Notes: generated from the letters alone by a model not told the origin. Shown: positions 1 to 8,409, counted from the stretch's first letter. The stretch: DNA of 27,313 bases from Thermoplasmata archaeon (GCA_021799315.1 JAJZAR010000007.1:1-27313); one strand, 5' to 3'. Translations and numbers: made by a program.

Positions 1-207
1 TCCTTTCATGGTTTAAGTGTGCCCTATTACCGTTATTCAAGATTGTTAAAGGTAAGGCAATTTTACACTGTCCATTCGGATATGCTTTAGCCTTTTGCAA
101 TGTTTACGCAAAATAAAAATAGAGTATGGATGGTGTAATTGGAAAACTTCAATTCGACTATACATTCACACAATGGTAGGCGAAAAAACTATAATTGCTA
201 ATGGGAT

Positions 208-405
208 TTGCTAAATGTGGGGATAGTAGATATCGTATTCAAAAATACTGCGCCATTTGTGCTGATGACTGTGATTGCCGCATTTCTTTGGATTTATGGG
301 TATACGGTAAGTTCAAGCACACTGACCATTGATGGATGGGCTGTTTTCATAGTGGGCGTAGTGCTCCAGTTTGCATACCTCATTCTGAGATTTGTATCAT
401 GAGAG
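208..405 (+). CDS. small two-TM membrane protein, unknown
   Basis: Unrecognised 64-residue protein if read from the TTG at 208. It is almost entirely two hydrophobic helices (about residues 14-35 and 41-62) joined by a short polar loop, so it should sit in the membrane with little exposed mass. A GTG at 217 is an alternative start: a TATA-like stretch (ACTATAAT, 187-194) lies about 26 bases before it, the spacing seen at leaderless genes elsewhere in the window. No neighbour suggests a function. The gene is short and starts with a weak codon, so it may not be expressed. Confidence 0.4.
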
Positions 406-621
406 AGAATGGTAGCGTCATCACAGGGATGCACCCTTGCAATATAAGGTGGATATTAACTCAATCTTGGTTTTACTTAATCTGAAAAGAAAGAAATCAT
501 GGGTTACACCAAAGGATATGGGCCTTTGGATTATGTTTTCAGGATGTAGTAATTAAATTCCTTATGAATTTAGTGTTCAATGGTCAGAGGTAATAAATAC
601 ATGAATTTTATATATTAAATA

Positions 622-996
622 ATGGAGCATGATGAAATTCAGCAAATTCTTGATAACTTCACATTGAAGCAGCTGAAAAGCAAATTTCTGTCAAAAAAGG
701 AAATCATTTTCCAGTTTGGCGAGAGAACAGATGATGGTGATGGTATTAGATATTCTTGGCCTGAAGCGATATATGTGAAAATTTTAAAGAGGCATACTGA
801 AGCCTCTAGAGTTATTGTCTTCGGCGGCCAGATAATCTCTTTAAAGCTAAGGTATGACAGAGTATCATTTTCAACTCCAAGCGAACTTATTCCTAAGCAG
901 CTGCCAGATTTCCTAAGCGAAATGATGGATAGATATGAGAGCGGGATACCGTTGACCTATTTTGACGAAATAGATATTCACAGAATTAAGTGAATT
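622..996 (+). CDS. hypothetical protein, 123 aa
   Basis: Unrecognised soluble protein with no signal peptide, TM segment or metal motif. The N-terminal 25 residues should be helical, the middle (about 26-80) alternates short strand-like segments with charged turns, and the C-terminus is helical. Composition is normal for the genome and the frame is clean, which supports a real gene. An AT-rich TATA-like stretch (TAATAAATA, 591-599) lies about 27 bases before the ATG, consistent with a leaderless start. It stands alone between non-coding stretches in the accessory part of the window. Confidence 0.55.
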
Positions 997-1444
997 CAGA
1001 CATTTTGTAAATATTTGTTTATTTTTCAAAAAAATCACTATAAGAGATATTAATTTCATATGCTTTTATAAAAAAGTGTATGAAAATGCAATTTCCCGTT
1101 TTTTGAATATACACGCAGAGTTAGAGCTTTAAGGCATAAGCTGTGTTTCGTATACTTTTTGCAAAAAATTCTATGCTAAATGGACTTTCGATCTTTGAAC
1201 GCTATAAGCGATCTAACCTATATCTTTAAGAGGTATTGGAACACCGGTATCTGATATGGAGAAAGGGAAAAGATGTTCAATGAGCCACTCACGTTTGAAC
1301 CTCCCCTAATCCCAAATCACCAATAAGCATTCTCTTTCCATCGGGAAAGTAATAAGTTTCTGCGATCCTGATCGTTTCTCCATGCATAAGATATGGGCGG
1401 GAAGTGCGATACATGCTATGAGTAGATATAGATACCATCTTAAA

Positions 1445-1636
1445 ATGCACAGTATAGAAATCGTGTACGATCTTGAAAACAGAATGTGAAGAGGTCAGAT
1501 AGGAAACGATCGTAAGGGATTTCAAAATTTACTGAATAAACTGATCCTTGTGGAGAAGAGTAACAACCAGAATATTGCTGCGGTATTCATGAACCCCACC
1601 GCAAACTATCATGCGCCACTGAAAGCATTCCTTTAA
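1445..1636 (+). pseudogene. relic of a winged-helix-type protein, one in-frame TGA
   Basis: Reading from ATG 1445 gives MHSIEIVYDLENRM, then TGA (1487-1489), then 48 more sense codons in the same frame ending at TAA 1634-1636. The second part contains GFQNLLNKLILVEKSNNQN and AVFMNPTANYHAPLKAFL. This resembles the recognition helix, wing and tail of winged-helix domains found on archaeal nucleotidyltransferase-like or ArsR-like proteins, where a strand ends in an Asn followed by a helix with a conserved L..F. A complementary-strand open frame over 1289-1525 also exists, so the coding strand is not certain. Assignment is by eye only. Confidence 0.35.
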
Positions 1637-1667
1637 TCCAGCAGACACATAGTGATCTTAAACAACA

Positions 1668-2774
1668 TTATTCCACTTCTTTCTTTCCCCATTTCCTTCT
1701 CTTCTTTTCTCCAGATCCATCTTCATTGCCATCTTCACCCAATCTATCCAGTTGGTTGTAAAGGTCACCCACAATGTTCTGACATTTTATCAGATTCTCC
1801 TTTGCTTCATTAAAGCGTATGCCATCATCGGTAATTGCCATGTATCTGTCATTTGTGGAAGTGACTCTAAAACTGTTCTCTAAGAAGTCATTTGAATTTT
1901 TCAATCCCTGCCAAGTGGAAAACAATTTCTTCATAGGGTTCATGTAAGTTATGGATTCCAACTCTTTCTTTGCCTGTTCTATCTCCAGCTGTATCTGTTC
2001 CTTTATTTTTGCCAGTTCACTCTTTGAGTTCTCAATATCCTCCTTTGTGAATTGATCGGCTTTGAGATATAACTCCAATTTCTCTCCATCATTCAGAAGT
2101 GCCTTAAACTTCTCTTTATGGACCTCGAATCTGCCATACTCTCCACTAAGTTCTGAAGGAGACTGATTATTTCTATCGTTATAGGTTGCCTGTATGAAAT
2201 CCTGAACTTGCTTCATATAGGACTTTACTTTACCCAGTCCCTCTGTGCCATGCAGATTGGTGACCTGAGTTTCCAGAGTCTCCAATTCAATTTTTTTACC
2301 CTTAAGGTTTTTCTCCAGCTCATCATATTCAGCTTCCATCGGTGCTATGGATTCGGCCAGTGAATTTCTCTCCTGCTGTTTGTCCTGTATGGTTCTTCTC
2401 AATTCAGAAAGCTGATCTTCATAACCCTTAATGTCAACAACCAAGCCCAGTTCCTTAGCAACCTTTGGCAGATAAAGAGTGGTGTTTCTTTCGTCACATA
2501 GCGTTCTTATGAATGACTGATTGCCGGGATAATTATCGTAAATGAACTGTGCTGACTTCGGATTTTCCTTTAGATATCGGTATACGTCCCTATTTCCAGC
2601 TTTACCTGAAAAAAGGAAGTCAGGAGTTTCTTTGGCATCAATCACTTCTTTCTTATACTTATCAATAAGATCGTGGAACTTTTCAGGGTCAGTTCCTTTT
2701 TTGCTTCCTGTTGTCAACTTACGCATCGCTTTCAAATCCTCTTCATTAACCTGCACTGTAGTTTTATTGTCCAT
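1668..2774 (-). CDS. coiled-coil protein, unknown, 368 aa
   Basis: Unrecognised cytoplasmic protein, rich in Lys and Glu. Residues 1-115 look globular and helical. A long heptad-like segment spans about 116-172, a second about 240-275, and the last 20 residues are a charged tail ending in a Lys/Arg cluster (KKRRKWGKK). No Walker motif or hinge is present, so it is not an SMC or Rad50 ATPase although the coils superficially recall them. A palindromic TATA box (ATTTAAATA, 2795-2803) lies about 25 bases upstream of the ATG, fitting a leaderless transcript. It is a single-gene unit. It could be a structural or scaffold protein of a mobile or defence system, but nothing nearby proves that. Confidence 0.65.
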   Translation of the reverse strand: MDNKTTVQVNEEDLKAMRKLTTGSKKGTDPEKFHDLIDKYKKEVIDAKETPDFLFSGKAGNRDVYRYLKENPKSAQFIYDNYPGNQSFIRTLCDERNTTLYLPKVAKELGLVVDIKGYEDQLSELRRTIQDKQQERNSLAESIAPMEAEYDELEKNLKGKKIELETLETQVTNLHGTEGLGKVKSYMKQVQDFIQATYNDRNNQSPSELSGEYGRFEVHKEKFKALLNDGEKLELYLKADQFTKEDIENSKSELAKIKEQIQLEIEQAKKELESITYMNPMKKLFSTWQGLKNSNDFLENSFRVTSTNDRYMAITDDGIRFNEAKENLIKCQNIVGDLYNQLDRLGEDGNEDGSGEKKRRKWGKKEVE

Positions 2775-2794
2775 ACTTTATGATCCTGTTATTT

Positions 2795-2803
2795 TATTTA
2801 AAT
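2795..2803 (-). promoter_or_regulatory. TATA box of the coiled-coil gene
   Basis: ATTTAAATA on the minus strand, centred about 25 bases before the start codon at 2774. The spacing places transcription at or next to the ATG. Confidence 0.5.
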
Positions 2804-2884
2804 TTTGGAAGAGTTTCTTCAGTATATTTCATATCCCAAAAAAAATTCCTAAAAGTGATACACGGAGTGAAAATGGCGTGAACC

Positions 2885-2993
2885 CTTTAATTTCATATGT
2901 TTTCCTTAGCCTTTCATAAAGTATCCAGAACCAAATTATAAAGAATTTTCATGAGTGTTATAAGGTTTGAAGTCTTTAATTTCCTATGTTTTT
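2885..2993 (+). repeat. two copies of a 19-base AT-rich repeat
   Basis: CTTTAATTTCATATGTTTT at 2885-2903 recurs as CTTTAATTTCCTATGTTTT at 2974-2992, one mismatch in 19. A looser third copy (TTAATTTCATATGCTTTT) begins at 1050. All lie outside genes. Function unknown; they could be remnants of a small dispersed element or chance in AT-rich DNA. Confidence 0.4.
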
Positions 2994-3078
2994 ATTCACT
3001 CCTATAAGTTTGTAAAAAAATGAATATCCACCATTTTTCCTATAATATATCTATATTAGGCACCTCCTCCATGTGAAG

Positions 3079-3201
3079 TATAGTTTTGTTAACGGAACTA
3101 TATTAATGACATATGCCGTATTTCATAGATTACTGCATAGTTTATTTTTCAAAATGGATTTTTTAATTTTCAAAAAAATATAGTTTTCCGCGAAGACTAT
3201 A
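3079..3201 (+). repeat. paired inverted repeats 100 bp apart, overlapping TATA-like motifs
   Basis: The first site is TATAGTT-10 nt-AACTATA at 3079-3102. The second is TATAGT-11 nt-ACTATA at 3179-3201. Both share TATAGTTTT on the left and ACTATATTAA on the right, while the centre differs, and their starts are exactly 100 bases apart. The right arm with its TTAA extension resembles a TATA box, and a further TTTAAATA lies at 3208-3215. This is the architecture of a duplicated operator/promoter, but no convincing gene follows on the plus strand before 3578, only very short frames. Confidence 0.5.
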
Positions 3202-3215
3202 TTAAAATTTAAATA

Positions 3216-3577
3216 CAGAATGGTGATAAATTACAAGGCTTATAGTCTATAGTCATTGATCTGAACCTCTCATTCATTGAAAATGACATAATAGGCATGA
3301 GAGTGTGCGGAGGGATGGTTGTGAAAAAAATAGCATTTCAATTTTGACTGCTGCTTGATGCGTCTAAAACAAATCAGTCACGGATCAACCGTTTCATCTT
3401 CTTTGAAATAGTAGGTCAGATTATGTTTTGAATCTAAAGTCACTCACAGTTGAAAGTGATGTTTCTATGATCACCCATCAATTCCCATCACAGTAATTCG
3501 CTAATTGCATCCTATGTAAAATCAGATTAATGATAATTATGGGTAAAAGTGATGTGTGAATGATGCGTATTTAACAT
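3216..3577. other. gene-free stretch, nothing recognised
   Basis: No open frame of useful length on either strand, no tRNA-like fold and no strong hairpin was seen. Small ORFs starting near 3113 and 3224 are only 17 and 10 codons. A non-coding RNA started from the TATA-like motifs just upstream is possible but unsupported. Confidence 0.4.
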
Positions 3578-4531
3578 CTATTCTAAAGGCGTCTTAGAAC
3601 TTCCAGATAGCACTTTGAGGACGTCCTTAAAGGCGAGCAACTCAGCTATGTTTTGGGCGAGCACAATTGAAGAGATGCCATATGGTTTATATTCTCTTAC
3701 CCAAAATGACCTGGAAATAAGGCCTTTATATGTCTTAATAGAAATTTTGTAACCATATTTTGTAATGTCTTTTAGAGCCCTTATTCTATTTTTTAGAGAT
3801 TCAATGTCCTTTAAGGTCTTTGGAGGGAAATTTGCTTGGGGCAATCCAGGTTCCTCTAGAGACTCTGTTATATAACCTGTTACCCCATACTTAAGTATCT
3901 CACGCTGGTATTCTGCGGCTTTAATAGCAATGGGGTCCGATTCCAATTCAGCCTCAACTTCTAGTGAAGTAACACAGTCCTTCACGTATTCATCCCTCTC
4001 CATTGGTGTCATGGAGTTTAGATTGTTATTTTCATTAGCGATAAATTCGGTCAATAATTCCTCAAATCTTCTCTTCGATGTTAGTTGGCCAACTATTCCA
4101 TCAAGAATAGTTAATGTTTCATCCTCATCCAGCTTTGTTACCTCATCATACGAAACTACAACAAACGGATAACCTGCACTTGATGCCATTTTGAGTTTAA
4201 ATTCTAACTTTACTTTTCGGTATGGGTCACTTACAAAGCTTTTTGTCTGTATATATTCATTCCCTCTACTATAACCATTCCCTAAACCATCGAATTCTAC
4301 ACTAAATAGAGGTTTATCAATCTTTGAGCAAAAGGTGTAGTCTATGCTGCTCTGAAGGTATGTCTTTTTTTCCCCAGGTTTCAATTCGTTTAGGTCAACA
4401 TGAAATATGTTTGCTACTGGTAGTGAAAGATATAAATTATAAGCTTTACCCCACTTCTCCAATAGTTTGTAATATACAGATTGTTCTATTTTGCTTCCAA
4501 ATACAGTTTCCTTAACATGTATTGTTGACAT
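3578..4531 (-). CDS. PD-(D/E)XK / DUF2726-like nuclease-fold protein
   Basis: A 317-residue cytoplasmic protein. The N-terminal half carries a signature like restriction-endonuclease-fold DUF2726 proteins: an acidic residue in a strand (D64 of SIDYTF), then a strand ending E79-F-D81-G, then a basic cluster (R105, K106, K108) leading into a helix, and a following strand YPFVVVSYDEV at 121-131. This order matches the D...ExD...K pattern of that fold. The C-terminal 180 residues are helical and unrecognised, with a lysine-rich strand-like end. It is divergent from the four-TM gene starting at 4720. A TATA-like motif (TCTATAAAG on the plus strand, 4557-4565) lies about 30 bases upstream. Nuclease activity is inference; the fold call is by motif only. 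Confidence 0.6.
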   Translation of the reverse strand: MSTIHVKETVFGSKIEQSVYYKLLEKWGKAYNLYLSLPVANIFHVDLNELKPGEKKTYLQSSIDYTFCSKIDKPLFSVEFDGLGNGYSRGNEYIQTKSFVSDPYRKVKLEFKLKMASSAGYPFVVVSYDEVTKLDEDETLTILDGIVGQLTSKRRFEELLTEFIANENNNLNSMTPMERDEYVKDCVTSLEVEAELESDPIAIKAAEYQREILKYGVTGYITESLEEPGLPQANFPPKTLKDIESLKNRIRALKDITKYGYKISIKTYKGLISRSFWVREYKPYGISSIVLAQNIAELLAFKDVLKVLSGSSKTPLE

Positions 4532-4719
4532 TGGTAATATTTGTAAGACTACAAATTCTATAAAGATTGTGTTAACGACAAATATGATGCATCTTAACAG
4601 ACGTACAACATAACGTCCCGAGGCTTGTGTATTTATAAAGAATACCTTGCCTGGAACATTTCTTTTGACTCCTTAATTGTTGGTAATAACTTTAATAGAG
4701 GTAGTAATCTTGTCATTTT

Positions 4720-5694
4720 GTGGGAGAAATCGACTATAGAACAAAGAGAGAAATTATTGAAGAGTTACTGTATAAAGACCGATATTTCTTCTCCGAGCAC
4801 GATTCAGAATTTGACATTTTCAAATATACTGCGCTCTTTGCGGTTCTAACATTTACTTTTCAATTCGTAATCGTTATTATGGACAATTTATATGGACTGA
4901 GTTATCTGACATTTAGCCAATTACTTTTATCAATGTCAAGTCTGGTTTTTATGGTAGCTCTAATACAACTGTATTTTGGTCTCACCCGTGCTATAAAAAA
5001 GTCTACTCACAGGAAAAAGGGGGTTTATCTAAGGTTAAATAGTTGCAGGAACTGTGATTTTACTTCCTATTCTGAGTTCAATTCAAACCTTCACATTGTC
5101 TCGTACCCAGACCACACATTGACAAGTAAACAGATTTTTGTTGCATTTGAAAGATATAACAAACCACCGTTTTTGAGATTTTCAGTTATAAGTCGACAAA
5201 GCAAGCTGAAAGAACTCTATGATCCAGATTTGACCATTTTAAGTGGATCTGACCGAAGGATCGAGAGCGAAATAACAGATGGACATGGCTGGATAAATGC
5301 TAACGTCAAAGTAGCTATAGCAATGATTCTTTTTGGACTGGTCGTTCTAGCCGCTCTAACTTTTCTGTACTTTCTGTTTAAGTCGACTCTATTAACCATA
5401 TCAATGCTTTTAATCATTGTCTTCTGTTTACTCATTAGCACTTATGTAGAAACTGAGTTAGTAAAGGGAGATATCACAAGTGTATATCTATGCAAGATGA
5501 ACCTGATAGATCGGGAAGAAAAAAGAAATCCAAAAATAACATTCAAATTCTATACAGTGGGTTCATCGTACTGGGAGCATGTAAAAAAGGAGACAGTGAT
5601 GGATCCTATTGAGGTACATGACGGATCCCTTTATATTATTGACAAGATTGTGCTAAACAAATTCGGAGAGCTTACTGAGGTGTATCTTGAATAA
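4720..5694 (+). CDS. four-TM membrane protein, unknown
   Basis: A 324-residue protein starting at GTG 4720; an in-frame TAA at 4705-4707 rules out an earlier start. It has two TM hairpins, about residues 35-54 with 66-88 and 197-219 with 222-243. They are separated by a roughly 105-residue soluble domain that contains a Cys pair (C109, C112) and aromatic strands. A C-terminal soluble domain of about 80 residues follows. No family was recognised. A TATA-like TATTTATAAAG at 4630 is too far (about 85 bases) for a leaderless start. The gene is head-to-head with the nuclease-like gene, which suggests a possible functional pair (membrane effector plus nuclease) but does not prove it. Confidence 0.6.
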   Translation: MGEIDYRTKREIIEELLYKDRYFFSEHDSEFDIFKYTALFAVLTFTFQFVIVIMDNLYGLSYLTFSQLLLSMSSLVFMVALIQLYFGLTRAIKKSTHRKKGVYLRLNSCRNCDFTSYSEFNSNLHIVSYPDHTLTSKQIFVAFERYNKPPFLRFSVISRQSKLKELYDPDLTILSGSDRRIESEITDGHGWINANVKVAIAMILFGLVVLAALTFLYFLFKSTLLTISMLLIIVFCLLISTYVETELVKGDITSVYLCKMNLIDREEKRNPKITFKFYTVGSSYWEHVKKETVMDPIEVHDGSLYIIDKIVLNKFGELTEVYLE

Positions 5695-5714
5695 TATGAA
5701 AGGTTCTTCATTTT

Positions 5715-6144
5715 CACCTTTTAAAGTTCAAATGTCTTCGAAATATCGTTGATTTTTAACTTCATGATAGTCCTTCTCAGATGTTAGGTGTCAAGGAAGA
5801 AGATATACTGGGGTTCTATGATGAGGACGGGAAGATCGCCTTGAAGAAGATAAGTTAACTGATCTGTGACATATATAATGAATCTCTCAAAGACAGGTAA
5901 CGAAAAGGTGGGAATATTAGGAGAGCCTCAACGTATTATATAGTGCTACAATCCATCAAAAAGGAATATGGATGGAAAGAGAAAATTTGATGTGACAATG
6001 CCTCCCAAGTTGCTGGTGTTTTTGGGCTAAGAGAAGTGAGTGAACTGTTAGATAATGTGGACATCAATGACGAAACAAGGAACATACTAAGGGATTGGTT
6101 ACGGAAATTTGGTTCGTATACCAGAGCCAAAGGTGTAAAGGAGT
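5715..6144 (+). pseudogene. AbrB/SpoVT-like DNA-binding gene, broken by several stops
   Basis: From about 5715 one frame reads KVQMSSKYR-stop-FLTS-stop-stop-SFS. After a one-base shift, MLGVKEEDILGFYDEDGKIA continues from 5781, ending LKKIS-TAA at 5856. SSKYR...LGVKEED...FYDEDGKI.LKK is the classic AbrB swapped-hairpin signature. The same frame then continues through two more stops (TAA, TGA) with protein-like sequence: LICDIYNESLKDR, ASTYYIVLQSIKKEYGWKEKI, and VAGVFGLREVSELLDNVDI, ending at TAG 6142-6144. The whole is probably one former AbrB-domain protein with an unrecognised helical C-terminal domain. At least five stops and one frameshift show it is dead. AbrB proteins act as transition-state regulators or antitoxins. 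Confidence 0.6.
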
Positions 6145-6235
6145 AGTTGCGGTTTCTATTGTATTCTGATAAAACCAATCTTTTCAGAAATACAATAAAT
6201 TTCAGGAATTCGACGAGAATAGAATAAACAATTTT

Positions 6236-6466
6236 TTAAAAAAGAAATGACGCTATAGTGATCCATTGAATGTATTGCAAATTGAGTATGTTGAGCCTTA
6301 AAGCATCCGGGTTATCCCGGAATAGCATTTTCTCTTTCAAATTGTTTTCCAGATACTTTTCACATAGTGAATAGATGTGGTAAGTGTAAAAGCCACATTT
6401 AATAGAATCTTGTATGATATCCTCAATTGTACATTTATTTTCCGTCAGATATTGCGGCTCTCAAAG
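6236..6466 (-). pseudogene. protein relic in frame behind the methyltransferase fragment
   Basis: Immediately after the TGA that ends the methyltransferase fragment, the same frame stays open apart from one more TGA. It includes EPQYLTENKCTIEDIIQDS, CGFYTYHIYSLCEKYLENN and LFRDNPDALRLNILNLQY, and ends at TAA 6236-6238. The residue pattern is helical and protein-like. I do not recognise a family. It may be an extension of the methyltransferase or a separate decayed gene of the same locus. Confidence 0.4.
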
Positions 6467-6469
6467 GAA

Positions 6470-6782
6470 TCAGTTTTCATTACCCTTACCCAAAATGACA
6501 GATTTCACCCGATCAAATGCTATATCCCTGTATTCCTTAGATTTGTCTATGTAAAGGTAATCACGGCCATTCTTCGCGCACACAGTGGCTGTTGTTCCAG
6601 TGCCACCATAAGGATCAAGGATTAGATTTCCTCTGTAAGTGTAATATTTCATTAACCTGTATGGAAGCTTCCAAGGATACTGTGCTGGTGACCATAATGA
6701 TTGGTTTCGCCTATTTTCTTTCCCCTGATCCTCTTGATTATGTCTCACCGGTCAAATACATTCAGAAGGGCACATGTTCCTT
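6470..6782 (-). pseudogene. 3' end of a beta-class N4/N6 DNA methyltransferase
   Basis: The readable part contains SLWSPAQYPWKLPYRLMKYY followed by GNLILDPYGGTGTTATVCAK and a C-terminal helix YIDKSKEYRDIAFDRV. This is the LP.RL...YT..G..(V/I)LDP(F/Y).GTGTT ending of N6_N4_Mtase (PF01555) proteins. In the beta class the SAM-binding FxGxG-type motif is C-terminal and the catalytic DPPY lies N-terminal. Here the N-terminal half with DPPY and the target-recognition domain is absent, so the gene cannot be active. Upstream the frame also contains a TGA inside ECI-stop-PVRHN and then a TAA. The gene lies downstream of a nuclease-like gene on the same strand, like a decayed restriction-modification pair. 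Confidence 0.75.
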
Positions 6783-6821
6783 TCGAATTAATACAGATGC
6801 ACCACTAATTTGGTTCCAATT

Positions 6822-7355
6822 TCAAGTCCATTTCTTCATTTCACTTTTCTTAAGGAGTTGAAGAAGCCTAACAGTATCATCGGAATAGTACGAAGTCTCC
6901 TTGCCAAACTTGTCTTGCATTCTATAAAGAATCTCGTTAAACCTAAGCAAGGAAATAGCTTTTTCTTTTGCAATAGGTTCTACATCTATTTCCCAGTCCC
7001 AAGTGACAATGATTTTCTTATAGTTGTCTTTCTCAAAGCCGTAATCTTTCAATGTGGCTAATACGTTAGACTCGTTGAATTTATCCGTGATAAAGTATCA
7101 AATCTTAACTCTTTCAGATGCAGAGCCAGATCTTGTTCTTTTTTGTTCGGGCGAAAAAGGTTTTGCATTAAGTTTTCCAAATTCACCTGATGTTGTCACG
7201 CTCACTTCCACATGAATTCTTTCTATTGAGCCATTTTTAGACCGCATCCCTATCAAATCGACTTCTTTCTGGCCTTTGCATCTGAGATTGGGAATTGTAA
7301 AATACCCTTCCACAAATCTAAAATAGCTCTCAACAACCTTTTCAGAGGCTTCCAT
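6822..7355 (-). pseudogene. nuclease-like (restriction-enzyme-like) gene split by one TGA
   Basis: ATG 7355 opens an 85-codon frame ending at TGA 7098-7100. The next codons in the same frame (YFITDKFNESNVLAT, then LKDYGFEKDNYKK) run on for 91 more codons to TGA 6822-6824, giving a roughly 176-residue protein with a single interruption. The N-terminal part (KVVESYFRFVEGYFTIPN, then K30-E-V-D33-L-I and H48-V-E50-V-S) looks like a PD-(D/E)XK core, though the usual ExK lysine is Ser52. The C-terminal part is helical. It precedes a truncated DNA methyltransferase, which fits a restriction-enzyme role. The lone stop could be a true mutation, a Trp codon changed TGG to TGA, or a sequence error. Confidence 0.55.
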
Positions 7356-7545
7356 GAATTTATAATACTTTGTTAGTTTAATTAATTTCTGTAGAGATTA
7401 ATCCAGTTCACTGAAAATTATTAGGTCGCATATTCTCAACAGAATATATTATAATCCTGTTCGAAGGAATTGAACCCCTATATTCTTATTGGCTGAGGTA
7501 ACGAATATCTAACATTATTCTTTATTATCAAATTTATTGCTTTCT

Positions 7546-7734
7546 TCACAACCATGATATCCACTCTTCCCCATCTTGGAATATTGGGATAGGACCATCA
7601 CTGTGCTCTGCTTTCCCTATAGCACGTTTAGTAAAATCTTGCCCTTTTATTTTATAGTGGATCTCAAACTTATAATATTTCCTGCCCGTTTCTCTCTCAA
7701 CGGTCAAGGCACAATAAGGCGTGGTTTCATCCAT
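7546..7734 (-). CDS. small protein, unknown, 62 aa
   Basis: A short soluble, strand-rich protein (ALTVERETGRKYYKFEIHY, then KGQDFTKRAIG) ending in GEEWISWL. No family was recognised. Support for a real gene comes from its promoter: CTATATAC on the minus strand, around 7759-7766, lies about 28 bases before the ATG at 7734, the spacing of leaderless genes here. It stands alone in a stretch of relics. Confidence 0.45.
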   Translation of the reverse strand: MDETTPYCALTVERETGRKYYKFEIHYKIKGQDFTKRAIGKAEHSDGPIPIFQDGEEWISWL

Positions 7735-7949
7735 TCTGAAATCTCAGGCCAGTAATCTGTATATAGTTTCCAGAAGATGTATTTTAGAATGCATGGTTTG
7801 GTCAATCTAGAATGTCATGCTCTTATTCTCAAATCAAGAGAAGAAGCTTTATAACACAGGTTTCATAAATTAAAAGGTTACACTACGTTAGACTTTTGGC
7901 TAGGCAAAAAGTGAAGAGTTAAGGATTAAACATCCAAGCACATGGAATA

Positions 7950-8273
7950 TTATTCTAACTCCACCTCAAAATATATCTTCTCTAAGTGTTTTTTATCTAT
8001 TTGATTCATGTTATGCGCGTACCAGTCTAACGCTTTGTTAATTACTTTGATATTCTTCACATTAAGGCACACATGATCCTCTTTAGTTTTCTTCTCTTTA
8101 ATTATTATCTGATTTTTAACTAGTTTATCTATTGCGTTATTTATTTCAGTGCCTAACTTCCTTTCAAATCCTTTTCTCAAATTATCGATAGATGTATGCT
8201 TACCACCATAATATTTGTGTCTATACAGTTTCCAAATTATCTTAAGCTCGTAACCATCAAACGAAATTTTCAT
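7950..8273 (-). CDS. small winged-helix-like protein, 107 aa
   Basis: Residues 1-70 predict as a winged helix: a first helix (DGYELKIIWKLYRHKY), a helix-turn-helix (SIDNLRKGFERKLGTEINNA), a recognition-type helix IDKLVKNQIIIKE, and a short basic wing leading into CLNVKNIKVI. The C-terminal 35 residues form one more helix and an acidic tail. It is probably a DNA-binding regulator, although no exact family was recognised. A TATA box (TTATAAAATAA, minus strand, 8291-8301) is centred about 24 bases before the ATG. It is divergent from the winged-helix/DUF3467 pair starting at 8410, across a 136-bp shared control region. Confidence 0.6.
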   Translation of the reverse strand: MKISFDGYELKIIWKLYRHKYYGGKHTSIDNLRKGFERKLGTEINNAIDKLVKNQIIIKEKKTKEDHVCLNVKNIKVINKALDWYAHNMNQIDKKHLEKIYFEVELE

Positions 8274-8290
8274 TTGGAACTACCACCGTA

Positions 8291-8301
8291 TTATTTTATA
8301 A
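8291..8301 (-). promoter_or_regulatory. TATA box of the 107-aa winged-helix gene
   Basis: TTATAAAATAA on the minus strand, about 24 bases upstream of the start at 8273, in the control region shared with the divergent gene at 8410. Confidence 0.5.
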
Positions 8302-8409
8302 TTCGGATCAACTGTACAAACATTTAATAAACAAGAATTACATTCAATGTCAATAGCATTTACAATATTTGAAAACATAATTGAGAAGTAATAACTTAAG
8401 GGATATAAA

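Noticed and set aside
1289..1525. Minus-strand 78-codon open frame
   Set aside because: Overlaps the better-looking plus-strand winged-helix relic, has no clear promoter and no recognisable motif; only its last 25 residues look protein-like.
7440..7485. tRNA T-arm-like sequence GGGGTTCAATTCCTT on the minus strand
   Set aside because: The T-loop consensus fits but the stem pairs poorly and no acceptor, D or anticodon arm is found upstream; at most a fragment, possibly chance.
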